DNA of 64,000 nucleotides, taken from assembly GCA_964495385.1 (NCBI GenBank), contig CAZBVO010000003.1, positions 27,995 through 91,994 of the forward strand, written 5' to 3'. Of this stretch, positions 14,430 to 25,015 are shown piece by piece; the first letter of the stretch is position 1; each line of letters opens with the position of its first letter. The translations under genes and the position numbers were made by a program. The notes under the pieces were generated by a model. That model saw only the letters and a list, made by a program, of their open reading frames with translations, did no database searches and was not told the origin of the DNA. Source of the stretch: CAG-1138 sp964495385 (GTDB lineage: Bacteria; Bacillota; Clostridia; Christensenellales; CAG-917).

Positions 14430-15464
14430 ATGAAAAAACTTTCGGTCAAAAAATTTTCGACTCAGCAAATTTGCGGCATCAGCGTGCTGACCGCAATGAG
14501 CGTAGTGCTGGTTAGTTTTTTGCATTTTCCCGTTTTGCCGGCGGTTCCGTTTTTGGAATACGATGCGGCGGACGTGCCTATTTTGATATGTACGTTTCTT
14601 TTCGGCGTGCCGTCGGGTTTGATTATGACGGTGGCCGTTAGTGTTATTCAGGCCTTTTGTTTTGGCGGAAACGGCATAATAGGCTGCACCATGCACATAT
14701 TGTCGACGGGCGGATTCGTGCTTATAGCGGGGCTGTTTTACCGCAAGAAGCGCACCTTCAAGTCGGCGGCGACGGGTATGCTGACGGGCATCGTGTTTTG
14801 GGTGGTCGAAATGACGCTTTGGAACATATTGATAACGCCGCTTTATATGGGCGTGCCGCGCTCGGTTCTCGTGAAGGATTATCTGGGGTGGATTGCGCTT
14901 TTCAACGTAATAAAGCCGGTGATAAATTGTGCGCTGACGATTTTGCTTTACAAAAACACTCATCGACTGTTTGACAAAATAGCCGCCGAAAACGACAAGT
15001 TGAAAGCGAAGCGGAAAAAAGCTTCTTCGGCAACGACCGCTTGCGACGTGTTTGTGTCCGAAAGCGTCGAGGACACCTATAAGTTTGCAAAGTCGGTGGC
15101 ATCCAAGCTTGTGGGCGGTGAGGTTATTTTGCTTGACGGCGACCTCGGCGCGGGGAAAACCACGTTCACAAAAGGTCTGTTTAAGGCGCTTGGGGTGGAC
15201 GAAGTGGTCACAAGTCCGACCTTTACGATAATGAACGAATACGACGGCACCAGTTTTAAGCTTTACCATTTCGACATGTACCGTATCGACAGCGAAGAGG
15301 AACTGGAAGAACTGGGTTTTGAGGAGCAGTTGTTTTCCGACGGGATTTCGGTTATCGAATGGAACAAGCTGACCGATTTGCCAAAAAAACAAATTTCTAT
15401 ATCCGTCAGGGCATTGTCCGAAACGGCAAGGGAGTTTAAGATAAATGAAAATACTTGTGTTTGA
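14430..15464 (+). CDS. Fusion of riboflavin ECF transporter S component (RibU) and TsaE ATPase
   Basis: 344 residues in one frame with no internal stop. Residues 1-180 are RibU: about six membrane segments and the family stretch EYDAADVP at 43-50. A charged linker (about 181-203) leads to TsaE (about 205-344), the ATPase of the t6A tRNA-modification complex, with P-loop GDLGAGKTT at 237-245 and SPTFTIMNEY. No start codon is visible at the domain junction. TsaE is normally a separate soluble protein of about 150 residues, here complete. GGAGGG lies before the ATG. It overlaps tsaB by 20 bases and is governed by the FMN riboswitch. Confidence 0.9.
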   Translation: MKKLSVKKFSTQQICGISVLTAMSVVLVSFLHFPVLPAVPFLEYDAADVPILICTFLFGVPSGLIMTVAVSVIQAFCFGGNGIIGCTMHILSTGGFVLIAGLFYRKKRTFKSAATGMLTGIVFWVVEMTLWNILITPLYMGVPRSVLVKDYLGWIALFNVIKPVINCALTILLYKNTHRLFDKIAAENDKLKAKRKKASSATTACDVFVSESVEDTYKFAKSVASKLVGGEVILLDGDLGAGKTTFTKGLFKALGVDEVVTSPTFTIMNEYDGTSFKLYHFDMYRIDSEEELEELGFEEQLFSDGISVIEWNKLTDLPKKQISISVRALSETAREFKINENTCV

Positions 15465-16032
15465 CAGCACGTCCGATGCGTTGGCGGTAGTCTTGGATGC
15501 GGACGGCAAAATGGATTATGAAATATCCTCCGGCGGCAAAAAGTCGCATGCGTCGGAGATTGTTTCGCTTGCCGATACGCTTTTGGAAAGAAACAATTTG
15601 AGCATTTCGGACATAGACTGTATAGGCGCGGTAACGGGGCCGGGCAGTTTTACGGGAATAAGAATAGGAGTTGCCACAGCCAACGCTCTTTCGTACGGAA
15701 CGGGCGCAAAAAGATTGCAGATAAACGCATTCGAGCCTATGATAGGAAACCGAAAGGATTGCGTGTGCGTTATAGATGCCTTACATTCCAATTATTACGC
15801 CGCAACGGTCAGAGACGGACAAACGGTAAGCCTCGGTTATCTTACGGAAGAAGAGGTTGTAAAGACGGGGCTTAAAAAAGTGGAAAGAACGGTTGACGAA
15901 ACTTACGTCGAAAGTTTGGCGGCGGTTGCTCGCAAAAAAGCGGAATGCCGAGACTTTGCCGACAACATCGTGCCGCTTTATCTCAGAAAGTCGCAGGCGG
16001 AAAGAGAGGCGGAGGCAAATGGTAGAATATAA
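15445..16032 (+). CDS. tsaB: tRNA t6A synthesis protein TsaB
   Basis: 195 residues, an ASKHA-fold partner of TsaD in threonylcarbamoyl transfer to A37 of tRNA. It begins MKILVFDSTSDALAVVL and holds GPGSFTGIRIGVATANAL, the TsaB signature. It overlaps both its neighbours. Together with the TsaE domain upstream and RimI downstream it forms the tsaE-tsaB-rimI order typical of Bacillota. tsaD is not in the window. Confidence 0.95.
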   Translation: MKILVFDSTSDALAVVLDADGKMDYEISSGGKKSHASEIVSLADTLLERNNLSISDIDCIGAVTGPGSFTGIRIGVATANALSYGTGAKRLQINAFEPMIGNRKDCVCVIDALHSNYYAATVRDGQTVSLGYLTEEEVVKTGLKKVERTVDETYVESLAAVARKKAECRDFADNIVPLYLRKSQAEREAEANGRI

Positions 16033-16459
16033 AGTAGGGCTTAGCCTTGAAGATGCGGATGAAATATGGGAACTCGAGAAACAATGTTTCCCCACCGATC
16101 CGTGGCCTAAGTCGGCGTTCGAGGAGGGAGCGGACAATCCGCTTGTTACATACGTTCTTGCTGTCGAGGACGGCAAAATAGTCGGCTATGCGGGTATCTA
16201 CGCCGTGTTTGAGGCGGCGGATATCGTAAACGTTGCCGTAAGCCCGTTGTGTCGCAGGCGTGGGATTGCACGCAATCTTATGCTTAAATTGCTGTCGGTT
16301 GCAAAATCCAAGGGAGTTGAAACGGTCACTTTGGAAGTAAGGCGCGGAAACGATGCGGCAATTTCGCTTTACGAAAGCTTTGGGTTCGGGCAGGTTGCCG
16401 TCAGAGAAAAGTATTACGAAAACACTTACGACGCATTGATTTATCAACTTCGAATATAG
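16019..16459 (+). CDS. rimI: Ribosomal protein S18 alanine N-acetyltransferase
   Basis: GNAT acetyltransferase, 146 residues from the ATG at 16019, which overlaps the tsaB end by 14 bases. The frame extends upstream within tsaB, but GGAGG just before this ATG decides the start. The acetyl-CoA motif is RRRGIARNLML. The family pattern FPTDPWPKSAFEE and LEVRRGNDAAISLYESFGF is clear. Confidence 0.93.
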   Translation: MVEYKVGLSLEDADEIWELEKQCFPTDPWPKSAFEEGADNPLVTYVLAVEDGKIVGYAGIYAVFEAADIVNVAVSPLCRRRGIARNLMLKLLSVAKSKGVETVTLEVRRGNDAAISLYESFGFGQVAVREKYYENTYDALIYQLRI

Positions 16460-16471
16460 GAGGAACAAACA

Positions 16472-17164
16472 ATTTTAAATTACCTCGAGGTCGGCGGCGG
16501 ACCTGAAACAATAGTATATTTGCACGGCTGGGGCAGTAATGCCTCGGCCTTTTTGTTTGTCGCAAACGGGACAAGGGGCAAAAGAAGCCTTCTTATCGAC
16601 CTTTACGGTTTCGGCAAAAGCGAACATCCCGACAGACCTTTGACGGTGGGGGATTACGCCGACGGGGTTATGGAACTGCTTGACAGAAAGGGAGTGGACG
16701 GTTTCGTGCTTGTAGGGCATTCCTTCGGCGGACGGGTTGCAATAGAAATCGCCGCCAAAAAATCGGAACGAGTCAAAAAACTGGTGCTTATCGACTCGGC
16801 CGGCGTGAAACCCCGAAGAGGCCCTCGGTACCACTTTAGAGTTTTATTAAACAAAATCAAAAAACGTTTGGGCCTGAAAGCTAAGGGCAGCCCCGATTAC
16901 GAGGCGTTGTCCGGCGTCATGAAAAGAACTTTTGTCAACGTCGTAAACTACGATCAAACGCCGTTGCTTGAAAAAATAACCGCACCGACTGCGTTGTTTT
17001 GGGGCTCGGAGGACAAAACCACAAAACTCTATATGGCGCGGACGATGAAAAGAAAAATAAAAAACTGCGCTCTGTTTGTAATAGAGGGGGCAGGGCATTT
17101 TTGCTTTGCGGAAAAGCCCGAAAAATTTATGCCTGTGTTTAAGGCGTTTACGGAGGCAAAATGA
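16472..17164 (+). CDS. Alpha/beta hydrolase, apparent ATT start codon
   Basis: 230 residues if translation starts at ATT 16472. AGGAGG at 16458-16463 is spaced 8 bases from it. Between the in-frame TAG at 16457 and a TTG at 16520 there is no ATG, GTG or TTG. The TTG lies inside the conserved strand before the oxyanion motif HGWG and would remove the first strand, so it is unlikely. The nucleophile is S84 in GHSFGG, and GAGHF supplies the histidine; an Asp lies in WGSEDKT. Substrate unknown. The TGA stop overlaps the murF ATG. Confidence 0.82.
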   Translation: MLNYLEVGGGPETIVYLHGWGSNASAFLFVANGTRGKRSLLIDLYGFGKSEHPDRPLTVGDYADGVMELLDRKGVDGFVLVGHSFGGRVAIEIAAKKSERVKKLVLIDSAGVKPRRGPRYHFRVLLNKIKKRLGLKAKGSPDYEALSGVMKRTFVNVVNYDQTPLLEKITAPTALFWGSEDKTTKLYMARTMKRKIKNCALFVIEGAGHFCFAEKPEKFMPVFKAFTEAK

Positions 17165-18654
17165 CAAATTTGTTGTTTGCGGCCGCCTGCGTGGCCGTGT
17201 TTCTTTATTGTATCGAACCGCTGTTGTATATGGCTCAGCTGGAGGGATATTCGCCGCTGTATTTTAAGGGGCGGAACCCGAAAGTGAAAAAATATTTTGC
17301 AAAAATTTTGTTTTTATCGTTGTTTTTTGGCATAATTTCGGCAATTTTTTGCAAAATCGAACTGTCGTTTGTTATGTTGACGGTAACGTTTTTGGCGGCA
17401 ACGGCTTTTAGACGCAGTGCTTGTTTTTTGAGTTCGTTCAAGTTTACCAAGCGAGGGTGCAGACTGTTTTTGCTTTGCGGCTTAGCGGAAGTTTTGGCGT
17501 TGTGTTTTTCGGGCAACGGAACGTTGTGGATGCCGTTTTTGCTTTTGGCTTCGGCACCCGTTTCGGTTTCGGTGTTGCTTGCGGTGTGTTTGCCGTTTGA
17601 AAACCTCGTTAAAGCTTTTTACGTCAACAGGGCATCGGCCAAACTTAAAAAAAGCGGAGCGACGGTTGTGGGAATCACGGGAAGCTACGCCAAATCGTCG
17701 GTAAAAACCGTTTTGACGGCGTTTTTGTCTCAAAAATACCGCACTTATTCGACTTTGGGCAATTTCAACACGCCGACGGGGTTTGCGCTGTCGGTCAAAA
17801 AAATGCCGCCGGATACCGAGTATTTTGTCGTCGAAATGGGCGCTCGGCACGTTGGAGACGTAGACGAAATGTGCAAGCTTTGTCATCCGAAGTACGGCAT
17901 CGTAACGGGGATTGCGCCTCAGCATTTGGAAACATTTTTGTCGGTGGAAAATATAATGTTCGAAAAAAGTCGGTTGCCAAATTCGCTGCCGCCCGACGGC
18001 TTTGCGGTCGTTAGGGATTTATCAAAGTCGGCGTGCGGAAAGGTGGACGTTGCCAAATTCGGGATTGATTTTTTTGTGGAAGAAACCGAGTGTTCGTGCG
18101 ACGGAACGAAATTTGTTTTAAGTGTTGACGGGGAGAGGATTGTTCTCGAAACAGGGCTTTTGGGCGAACATAACGCCTCGAACGTGGCCCTTGCGGCAGT
18201 GCTTGCCTTAAAACTGGGGGTGAGCGTCGAACAAATCAAAAAGGCGGCTTCGAACTTAAAACCGTTGCCGCACAGACTGTCGGTGCAAAAGGTCGGGGAC
18301 GTGACTATAATCGACGACAGCTATAACGCCAACCCCAAAGGGGTTGCGGCGGCAATCGGGGTCCTGAAAAGCTTTGGGGGGCGAAAAATCGTCGTAACGC
18401 CCGGAATGGTGGAGCTGGGGGATATGGAAAGGGAGGAAAACTTCAAACTCGGCAGGTCGCTTGCGTTTGCGGACGCGGTGCTGTTGACGGGAGGAAGATG
18501 TTCCGATTACGTCGCAGAGGGGCTTTTGTCCGAAAACTATATCGGGGCGAAAAGATTCGGTTCGCTTTTAGAGGCGCAAAAAAAGTTGAAAGAAATATTG
18601 AGGCCCGGCGACGTCGTTTTGTTTTTAAACGACTTGCCCGACAACTACGATTAG
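17161..18654 (+). CDS. murF: MurF-type Mur ligase with an N-terminal membrane domain
   Basis: 497 residues. MurF adds D-Ala-D-Ala to UDP-MurNAc-tripeptide. The C-terminal two thirds are a Mur ligase: P-loop GITGSYAKSS at 171-180 (Ala in place of the usual Gly before Lys), LGNFNTPTG, EMGARHVGD, GEHNASNVALAA and DDSYNANP. The first 150 residues are instead about four membrane segments (near 2-24, 46-66, 68-84, 100-145) rather than the UDP-binding domain of classical MurF. Position between a hydrolase and ddl supports a cell-wall role. It could act on a lipid-linked or other substrate. Confidence 0.82.
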   Translation: MTNLLFAAACVAVFLYCIEPLLYMAQLEGYSPLYFKGRNPKVKKYFAKILFLSLFFGIISAIFCKIELSFVMLTVTFLAATAFRRSACFLSSFKFTKRGCRLFLLCGLAEVLALCFSGNGTLWMPFLLLASAPVSVSVLLAVCLPFENLVKAFYVNRASAKLKKSGATVVGITGSYAKSSVKTVLTAFLSQKYRTYSTLGNFNTPTGFALSVKKMPPDTEYFVVEMGARHVGDVDEMCKLCHPKYGIVTGIAPQHLETFLSVENIMFEKSRLPNSLPPDGFAVVRDLSKSACGKVDVAKFGIDFFVEETECSCDGTKFVLSVDGERIVLETGLLGEHNASNVALAAVLALKLGVSVEQIKKAASNLKPLPHRLSVQKVGDVTIIDDSYNANPKGVAAAIGVLKSFGGRKIVVTPGMVELGDMEREENFKLGRSLAFADAVLLTGGRCSDYVAEGLLSENYIGAKRFGSLLEAQKKLKEILRPGDVVLFLNDLPDNYD

Positions 18655-18663
18655 GAGGTTGAA

Positions 18664-19770
18664 ATGAAAAGAGTAGCATTGATTTTCGGGGGCAATTCGC
18701 CCGAAAGCGACGTCAGCGTGATAACCTCGATGCAGGCGTATGCGGCGCTTGACAAAAGCAAATACGAGGTGTTTCCGGTGTATTTTTTCGACGGTGCGTT
18801 TTGGCTCGGGCGAACGTTTGAAGTGTCGGAATATGCGAATTTTGACAAAAAAACCGCAAAATCGGTGATTTTTGCGGACGGAAAGATGCACGTTGCGTCG
18901 CACGGAAGGTATAAACGTAAAGCCGACGTCGATTGCGTGCTGAACTGTTGCCACGGCGGCGACGGCGAAAACGGAAATCTTTCCGGATATTTGGAAATTT
19001 CGGGCGTGCCTTGCACTTCGGCATCGGTGATTTCGGCTTCTGTTTCGATGGACAAGGACGTTTCAAAAAGGCTGTTTCGGGATATGGGAATAAAAACCGC
19101 GCCCTGGGTTGCGGCAAAAAGAGGAGAGTTCGACGCGGCATTGAAGGAAGCCGAATTGAATTTCTGGTATCCGATGATAGTTAAGCCGTCCGATCTCGGC
19201 AGCAGTATAGGCATAGGGGTGGCAAACGGTGAGGCCGAAGCGCATGCGGCGGCCGAAGTCGCCTATGAATTTTCAGACAAAATTGTTGTCGAAAGTTTTT
19301 TGGCGGATGCTTTTGAACTTGCGGTTGCCGTAACCGAAAAGTCGGACGGGAGCCTCTTGGCAAGTCCCGTCGAGAAGCCCGTTTTTAAGGGAAAAATATT
19401 CGATTTTGCCGACAAATATCTGTCGGGCACAAAGGGTGGATTGGAGGAAGCGGGGCGAGAATTTCCGGCAAAAATCGATGCCGACGTTGCCGACGAAGCC
19501 GCTCGGACGGCAAAACGTATTTATGCCGAGTTGGGGTTTTCGGGGGTTGTCAGGATTGATTTTTTACTCAAACAAAAAAATTTGTACGCCTCGGAAATAA
19601 ATGCCGTTCCGGGAAGCTTGTCGAGTTATTTGATTGAAGGGGCAGGATTGCCGTTTTCGGATATGCTTGACAACATTATCGAGGCGGCAATTTGCCGATT
19701 TAATGCAAAAAAACGGCTAAAACGCCGTTTTGAAAGCAAAATATTGCATGGATTTGATTTCAACAAATAG
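18664..19770 (+). CDS. ddl: D-alanine--D-alanine ligase
   Basis: 368 residues, ATP-grasp enzyme that makes the dipeptide used by MurF. It starts KRVALIFGGNSPESDVSVIT, has the ATP-grasp stretch MIVKPSDLGSSIGIGVA and the C-terminal RIDFLL...EINAVPGSLSSYL. AGGAGG lies ahead of the ATG, 9 bases after murF. It is the last gene of the run that starts at the FMN riboswitch. The final 60 bases of the gene include an antisense terminator for dinB. Confidence 0.95.
   Translation: MKRVALIFGGNSPESDVSVITSMQAYAALDKSKYEVFPVYFFDGAFWLGRTFEVSEYANFDKKTAKSVIFADGKMHVASHGRYKRKADVDCVLNCCHGGDGENGNLSGYLEISGVPCTSASVISASVSMDKDVSKRLFRDMGIKTAPWVAAKRGEFDAALKEAELNFWYPMIVKPSDLGSSIGIGVANGEAEAHAAAEVAYEFSDKIVVESFLADAFELAVAVTEKSDGSLLASPVEKPVFKGKIFDFADKYLSGTKGGLEEAGREFPAKIDADVADEAARTAKRIYAELGFSGVVRIDFLLKQKNLYASEINAVPGSLSSYLIEGAGLPFSDMLDNIIEAAICRFNAKKRLKRRFESKILHGFDFNK
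19704..19730 (-). terminator. dinB terminator inside the 3' end of ddl
   Basis: On the minus strand AAACGGC / GCCGTTT (arms 19711-19730) is followed by a run of seven T. On the plus strand only four T follow, so it acts mainly for dinB. It lies within the coding end of ddl. Confidence 0.75.
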
Positions 19771-19772
19771 TT

Positions 19773-21011
19773 TTAATCCCGTTTGAAAGGCAAAAAATCG
19801 TCGTCCTCGTGAAGGGCCGCGGTTATGTTGTCTTCGCCCAAAAGTATGCCTTTTCGGACCGTGTTGTAGCCGTATTTTTCACGCAAGCCGTCGATGGTTT
19901 TTGAAAGCTTATCCTTTTTTTCGTCCGATTCGGGCGTGTCGAAAAGCGTCATTTGCGCACTTTCGCCCGTCGGAGTCAGCCGCGAAGTGTAAACGGACAG
20001 CGTGCGTGCAGGGATGCGGAAGGAATAGTTTGTTTCGATAAGTTTGAGGGCGGCTTTTGCGATGTCGTCCGAGTGGTGTGTCGGCGACGGAAGCGTTGTT
20101 TGCCTGGTGAACGACTGCATGTTCGATTGACGTATCCCCACCGATACGCAGTTTGCGTCCAAGCCGTAACGTCGCAGCCTTGTTGCGACCATTTCGGACA
20201 GGGCGTAGACGATTGCTTTTGCTTCCTGCAAATTTTTTACGTCACGGGGTGCGGTGGTGCCGTGGCCTACGCTTTTAGGAACGCGTACCTCGTCGGTTTT
20301 TTTGACTTCTTCCGATTCGATGCCGTTTGCGTTGTCAATCATTTTGTCGGCAATTATGCCGAAATGCGCCCTCAAAAGCGAGCGGTCGGCGCAGGCGAGT
20401 TCACCTATGGTGTGGATGTTTAAAATTGCCAGTTTTTTTGCAACTCGAGGCCCGATAAAAAGCATTTCGGACACGTCGAGCGGCCACACTTTTTGTTTGA
20501 AGTTTTCGGGTGAGATGACGGTGACGGCATCCGGTTTTTTCATGTCCGAGCCGAGTTTTGCAAATATTTTGGTAAAGCTTACCCCGACCGAAACGGTCAG
20601 CCCGATTTCCGACTTGACGGTTTGCCTTATTTCGTCGGCAATGTCCGCGGGACTGCCGAAGAGTCGTGTGCTTTCGGTGACGTCCAGCCAGCATTCGTCT
20701 ATTCCGAACGATTCGGTGCGATCGGTGTAGCGAGAGTAAATTTCTCTGACTTTTTGGGAATAATAAACGTACTTGTCAAATTGCGGAGCAACCAACACGA
20801 GGTCGGGGCATTTTTGTTGTGCCTGCCATATCGTTTCGCCCGTTTGCACGCCTTTGAGCTTTGCGGGCATGGATTTTGCCAGCACGATGCCGTGCCGTTT
20901 TTGGGGATCTCCGCACACGGCAACGGGTTTGCCTCGTAACGACGGATCCAAAAGTTCGGCAACGGATGCGTAAAAGTTGTTTAAGTCGCAATGCAGTATA
21001 TTTCGGCTCAC
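19773..21011 (-). CDS. dinB: DNA polymerase IV
   Basis: Y-family translesion polymerase, 412 residues from the GTG at 21011, which has GGAGGT 6 bases upstream. An ATG further upstream would place the start before this site. Catalytic blocks HCDLNNFYASV and SFGIDECWLDVTES hold the metal-binding acids. The C-terminal little-finger region is complete. It converges on ddl with only 2 bases between stops. A perfect palindrome sits just upstream of the start. Confidence 0.93.
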   Translation of the reverse strand: MSRNILHCDLNNFYASVAELLDPSLRGKPVAVCGDPQKRHGIVLAKSMPAKLKGVQTGETIWQAQQKCPDLVLVAPQFDKYVYYSQKVREIYSRYTDRTESFGIDECWLDVTESTRLFGSPADIADEIRQTVKSEIGLTVSVGVSFTKIFAKLGSDMKKPDAVTVISPENFKQKVWPLDVSEMLFIGPRVAKKLAILNIHTIGELACADRSLLRAHFGIIADKMIDNANGIESEEVKKTDEVRVPKSVGHGTTAPRDVKNLQEAKAIVYALSEMVATRLRRYGLDANCVSVGIRQSNMQSFTRQTTLPSPTHHSDDIAKAALKLIETNYSFRIPARTLSVYTSRLTPTGESAQMTLFDTPESDEKKDKLSKTIDGLREKYGYNTVRKGILLGEDNITAALHEDDDFLPFKRD

Positions 21012-21029
21012 CGTCGTACCTCCAAAAAA

Positions 21030-21050
21030 TTGTATAATAAAATTATACAA
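21030..21050. promoter_or_regulatory. Perfect 21-bp palindrome upstream of dinB
   Basis: Arms TTGTATAAT (21030-21038) and ATTATACAA (21042-21050) with a 3-base centre. It lies 19 bases before the dinB start and includes TATAAT on the plus strand and ATTATA on the other. Candidate operator. It is not the Bacillus LexA box. Confidence 0.6.
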
Positions 21051-21077
21051 TATTACTTTGAAAATTGCAACAACCTA

Positions 21078-21106
21078 TTGCATATTTCGGCGATATGTGC
21101 TATAAT
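21078..21106 (+). promoter_or_regulatory. Promoter of mcsA-mcsB-clpC
   Basis: TTGCAT 21078-21083, spacer 17, TATAAT 21101-21106 with extended -10 TG. I see no CtsR-type heptad repeat (GGTCAAA) around it. Confidence 0.75.
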
Positions 21107-21135
21107 ATATCCGAATTTAAAGCCGGAGGGTGTTC

Positions 21136-21480
21136 ATGGGCTATTTTGATTTACCGAGATTTTGCGACGTTTGCGGCGTTCAGCCTGCAACCGTCAAAAG
21201 ATATGCCGTGCAAAACGACGGCCGTATCGTCGAGCTTGCCGTTTGCGCTTACTGCGCCGCGGCAAACCGCAATCTTATGAGCGCGGAGGAACTTCAAAAC
21301 ATCCTTCCCGAGGAAGATTGTTGCCCGACTTGTCACACTCCGTTTTCGGCAATCGAAAAATCGCTTTACGTCGGCTGTGCCGATTGCTACGAACATTTCC
21401 GTGCTTCCATCTTAAAAAAGGTGGTTGCCGTGCAGGGGCGCAGAAAGCATATCGGAAAACGCCCGGGAGGTAAGGTTTGA
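21136..21480 (+). CDS. mcsA: McsA, activator of protein-arginine kinase
   Basis: 114 residues from the ATG at 21136, with GGAGGG upstream. Zinc-binding activator of McsB. Four CxxC motifs are present: CDVC, CAYC, CPTC and CADC. The usual C-terminal UvrB-like tail of McsA appears short or absent, since the protein ends soon after the last CxxC. It is followed by mcsB with a 1-base overlap. Confidence 0.85.
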   Translation: MGYFDLPRFCDVCGVQPATVKRYAVQNDGRIVELAVCAYCAAANRNLMSAEELQNILPEEDCCPTCHTPFSAIEKSLYVGCADCYEHFRASILKKVVAVQGRRKHIGKRPGGKV

Positions 21481-22478
21481 TGGACAGTAAGTACCTTATT
21501 TCTTCATCCAGAGTGCGCCTTGCCAGAAACGTCAGGGGGCTTCCGTTCCCGTCAAAGCTTTACGGCGAAAGCATCTACAACGTCATTTTGAAGGGCGCAA
21601 CCGATGCCGCCGATTTCGGATATAATTTTTACAACATGGGGCAGCTTTCGCAGTTGGAAAGGGAGGCTTTGGTTGAAAAACACCTTATAAGCAGAAACCT
21701 TGTGGAGCGCGATCAGATCGGTGCGGTTATAATCAGCAAGGACGAGCAGGTGTCCGTTATGGTCAACGAAGAGGACCACATAAGGGCGCAATGTATCGCT
21801 CCGGGGCTTAACCTCGAGTATTGCTACGACGTCATCAACGCTTACGACGACCGTCTGTCTTCGCACCTCGACATAGCTTACGACAGCGAATTCGGCTATC
21901 TCACCAGTTGCATAACCAATCTCGGCACGGGGATGCGTGCAAGCTGCATGATGTTTTTGCCCGCACTCACCGCAACGGGACAAATGAAAGGGGTTGCTCG
22001 GCTTTTGCGAAGCAGGGGGCTTACCATCAGAGGCGTTTACGGCGAGGGAAGCGAAGCGGAAGGACGGCTTTATCAAATTTCCAACAATTGCTCGCTGGGC
22101 GTTACCGAACAGCAAATTCTGTCGGGAGTCAAGGATGCCGTTTTGAGAATCGCCGAGGACGAAGCGGAATGCCGTTACCGACTTATGGAAGAGACAGGTC
22201 GCTACAATTTCGAGGACAAAGTTTACAGGGCCTACGGCGTGTTGACCACCGCACGGGTTTTGACCAGCAAGGAATTTATGGACTACATGGCAATTGTCAA
22301 AACGGGAATTTCGTTGGACGTTAAGCCGCTGTCTAAGGTCGAGGGATTGGACGCTTTGATTTTAAACGCACAACCGGCAAATTTATGCCTTATGGAAGGC
22401 GGCAGGGAACTTAATCCGGCCGAACGCGACGTGGCAAGAGCAAAATTCGTCAGAGAAACGCTTGAAAAATTGAAGTAA
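21480..22478 (+). CDS. mcsB: Protein-arginine kinase McsB
   Basis: 332 residues. Phosphorylates arginines to mark proteins for ClpCP degradation. It shows the guanido-kinase start SSRVRLARNVRGLPFP, the central ENHIR-like EEDHIRAQCIAPG and the nucleotide-loop GIRGVYGEGSEAEG. Length is near that of Bacillus McsB (363), with a shorter C-terminus. Coupled to mcsA and followed by clpC. Confidence 0.93.
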   Translation: MDSKYLISSSRVRLARNVRGLPFPSKLYGESIYNVILKGATDAADFGYNFYNMGQLSQLEREALVEKHLISRNLVERDQIGAVIISKDEQVSVMVNEEDHIRAQCIAPGLNLEYCYDVINAYDDRLSSHLDIAYDSEFGYLTSCITNLGTGMRASCMMFLPALTATGQMKGVARLLRSRGLTIRGVYGEGSEAEGRLYQISNNCSLGVTEQQILSGVKDAVLRIAEDEAECRYRLMEETGRYNFEDKVYRAYGVLTTARVLTSKEFMDYMAIVKTGISLDVKPLSKVEGLDALILNAQPANLCLMEGGRELNPAERDVARAKFVRETLEKLK

Positions 22479-22522
22479 AGCGCAGTTATAAACAGAAATT
22501 TGTTATCGGGAGATGATATTAA

Positions 22523-24859
<2,337 letters not shown>

Positions 24860-24867
24860 TTTAGGGT

Positions 24868-24897
24868 GGGGCGAACTTCGGTTCGCCCCGTTTTTTG
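24868..24897 (+). terminator. Terminator after clpC
   Basis: 9-bp stem GGGGCGAAC / GTTCGCCCC with a TTCG loop, then GTTTTTT. Confidence 0.88.
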
Positions 24898-24954
24898 TAC
24901 TGAAGTATAAATATATAAAACTTTAAAGATTTAATGGATTTTTAAGGCCGTCCG

Positions 24955-24992
24955 TGCTATAATATACTTAGACAAAGGGGTTGAACCCTTTG
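24955..24992 (+). promoter_or_regulatory. hpf promoter -10 and leader hairpin
   Basis: Extended -10 TGCTATAAT at 24955-24963 with no convincing -35 box, so an extra factor or an alternative sigma is possible. A leader hairpin CAAAGGG / CCCTTTG follows at 24973-24992, 20 bases before the ribosome-binding site. Confidence 0.6.
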
Positions 24993-25015
24993 ATAAAATA
25001 AAGGGAGGCAACAAA

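Noticed and set aside
20990..21110. LexA (SOS) box at dinB
   Set aside because: No GAAC-4-GTTC motif is present; the palindrome there has different arms.
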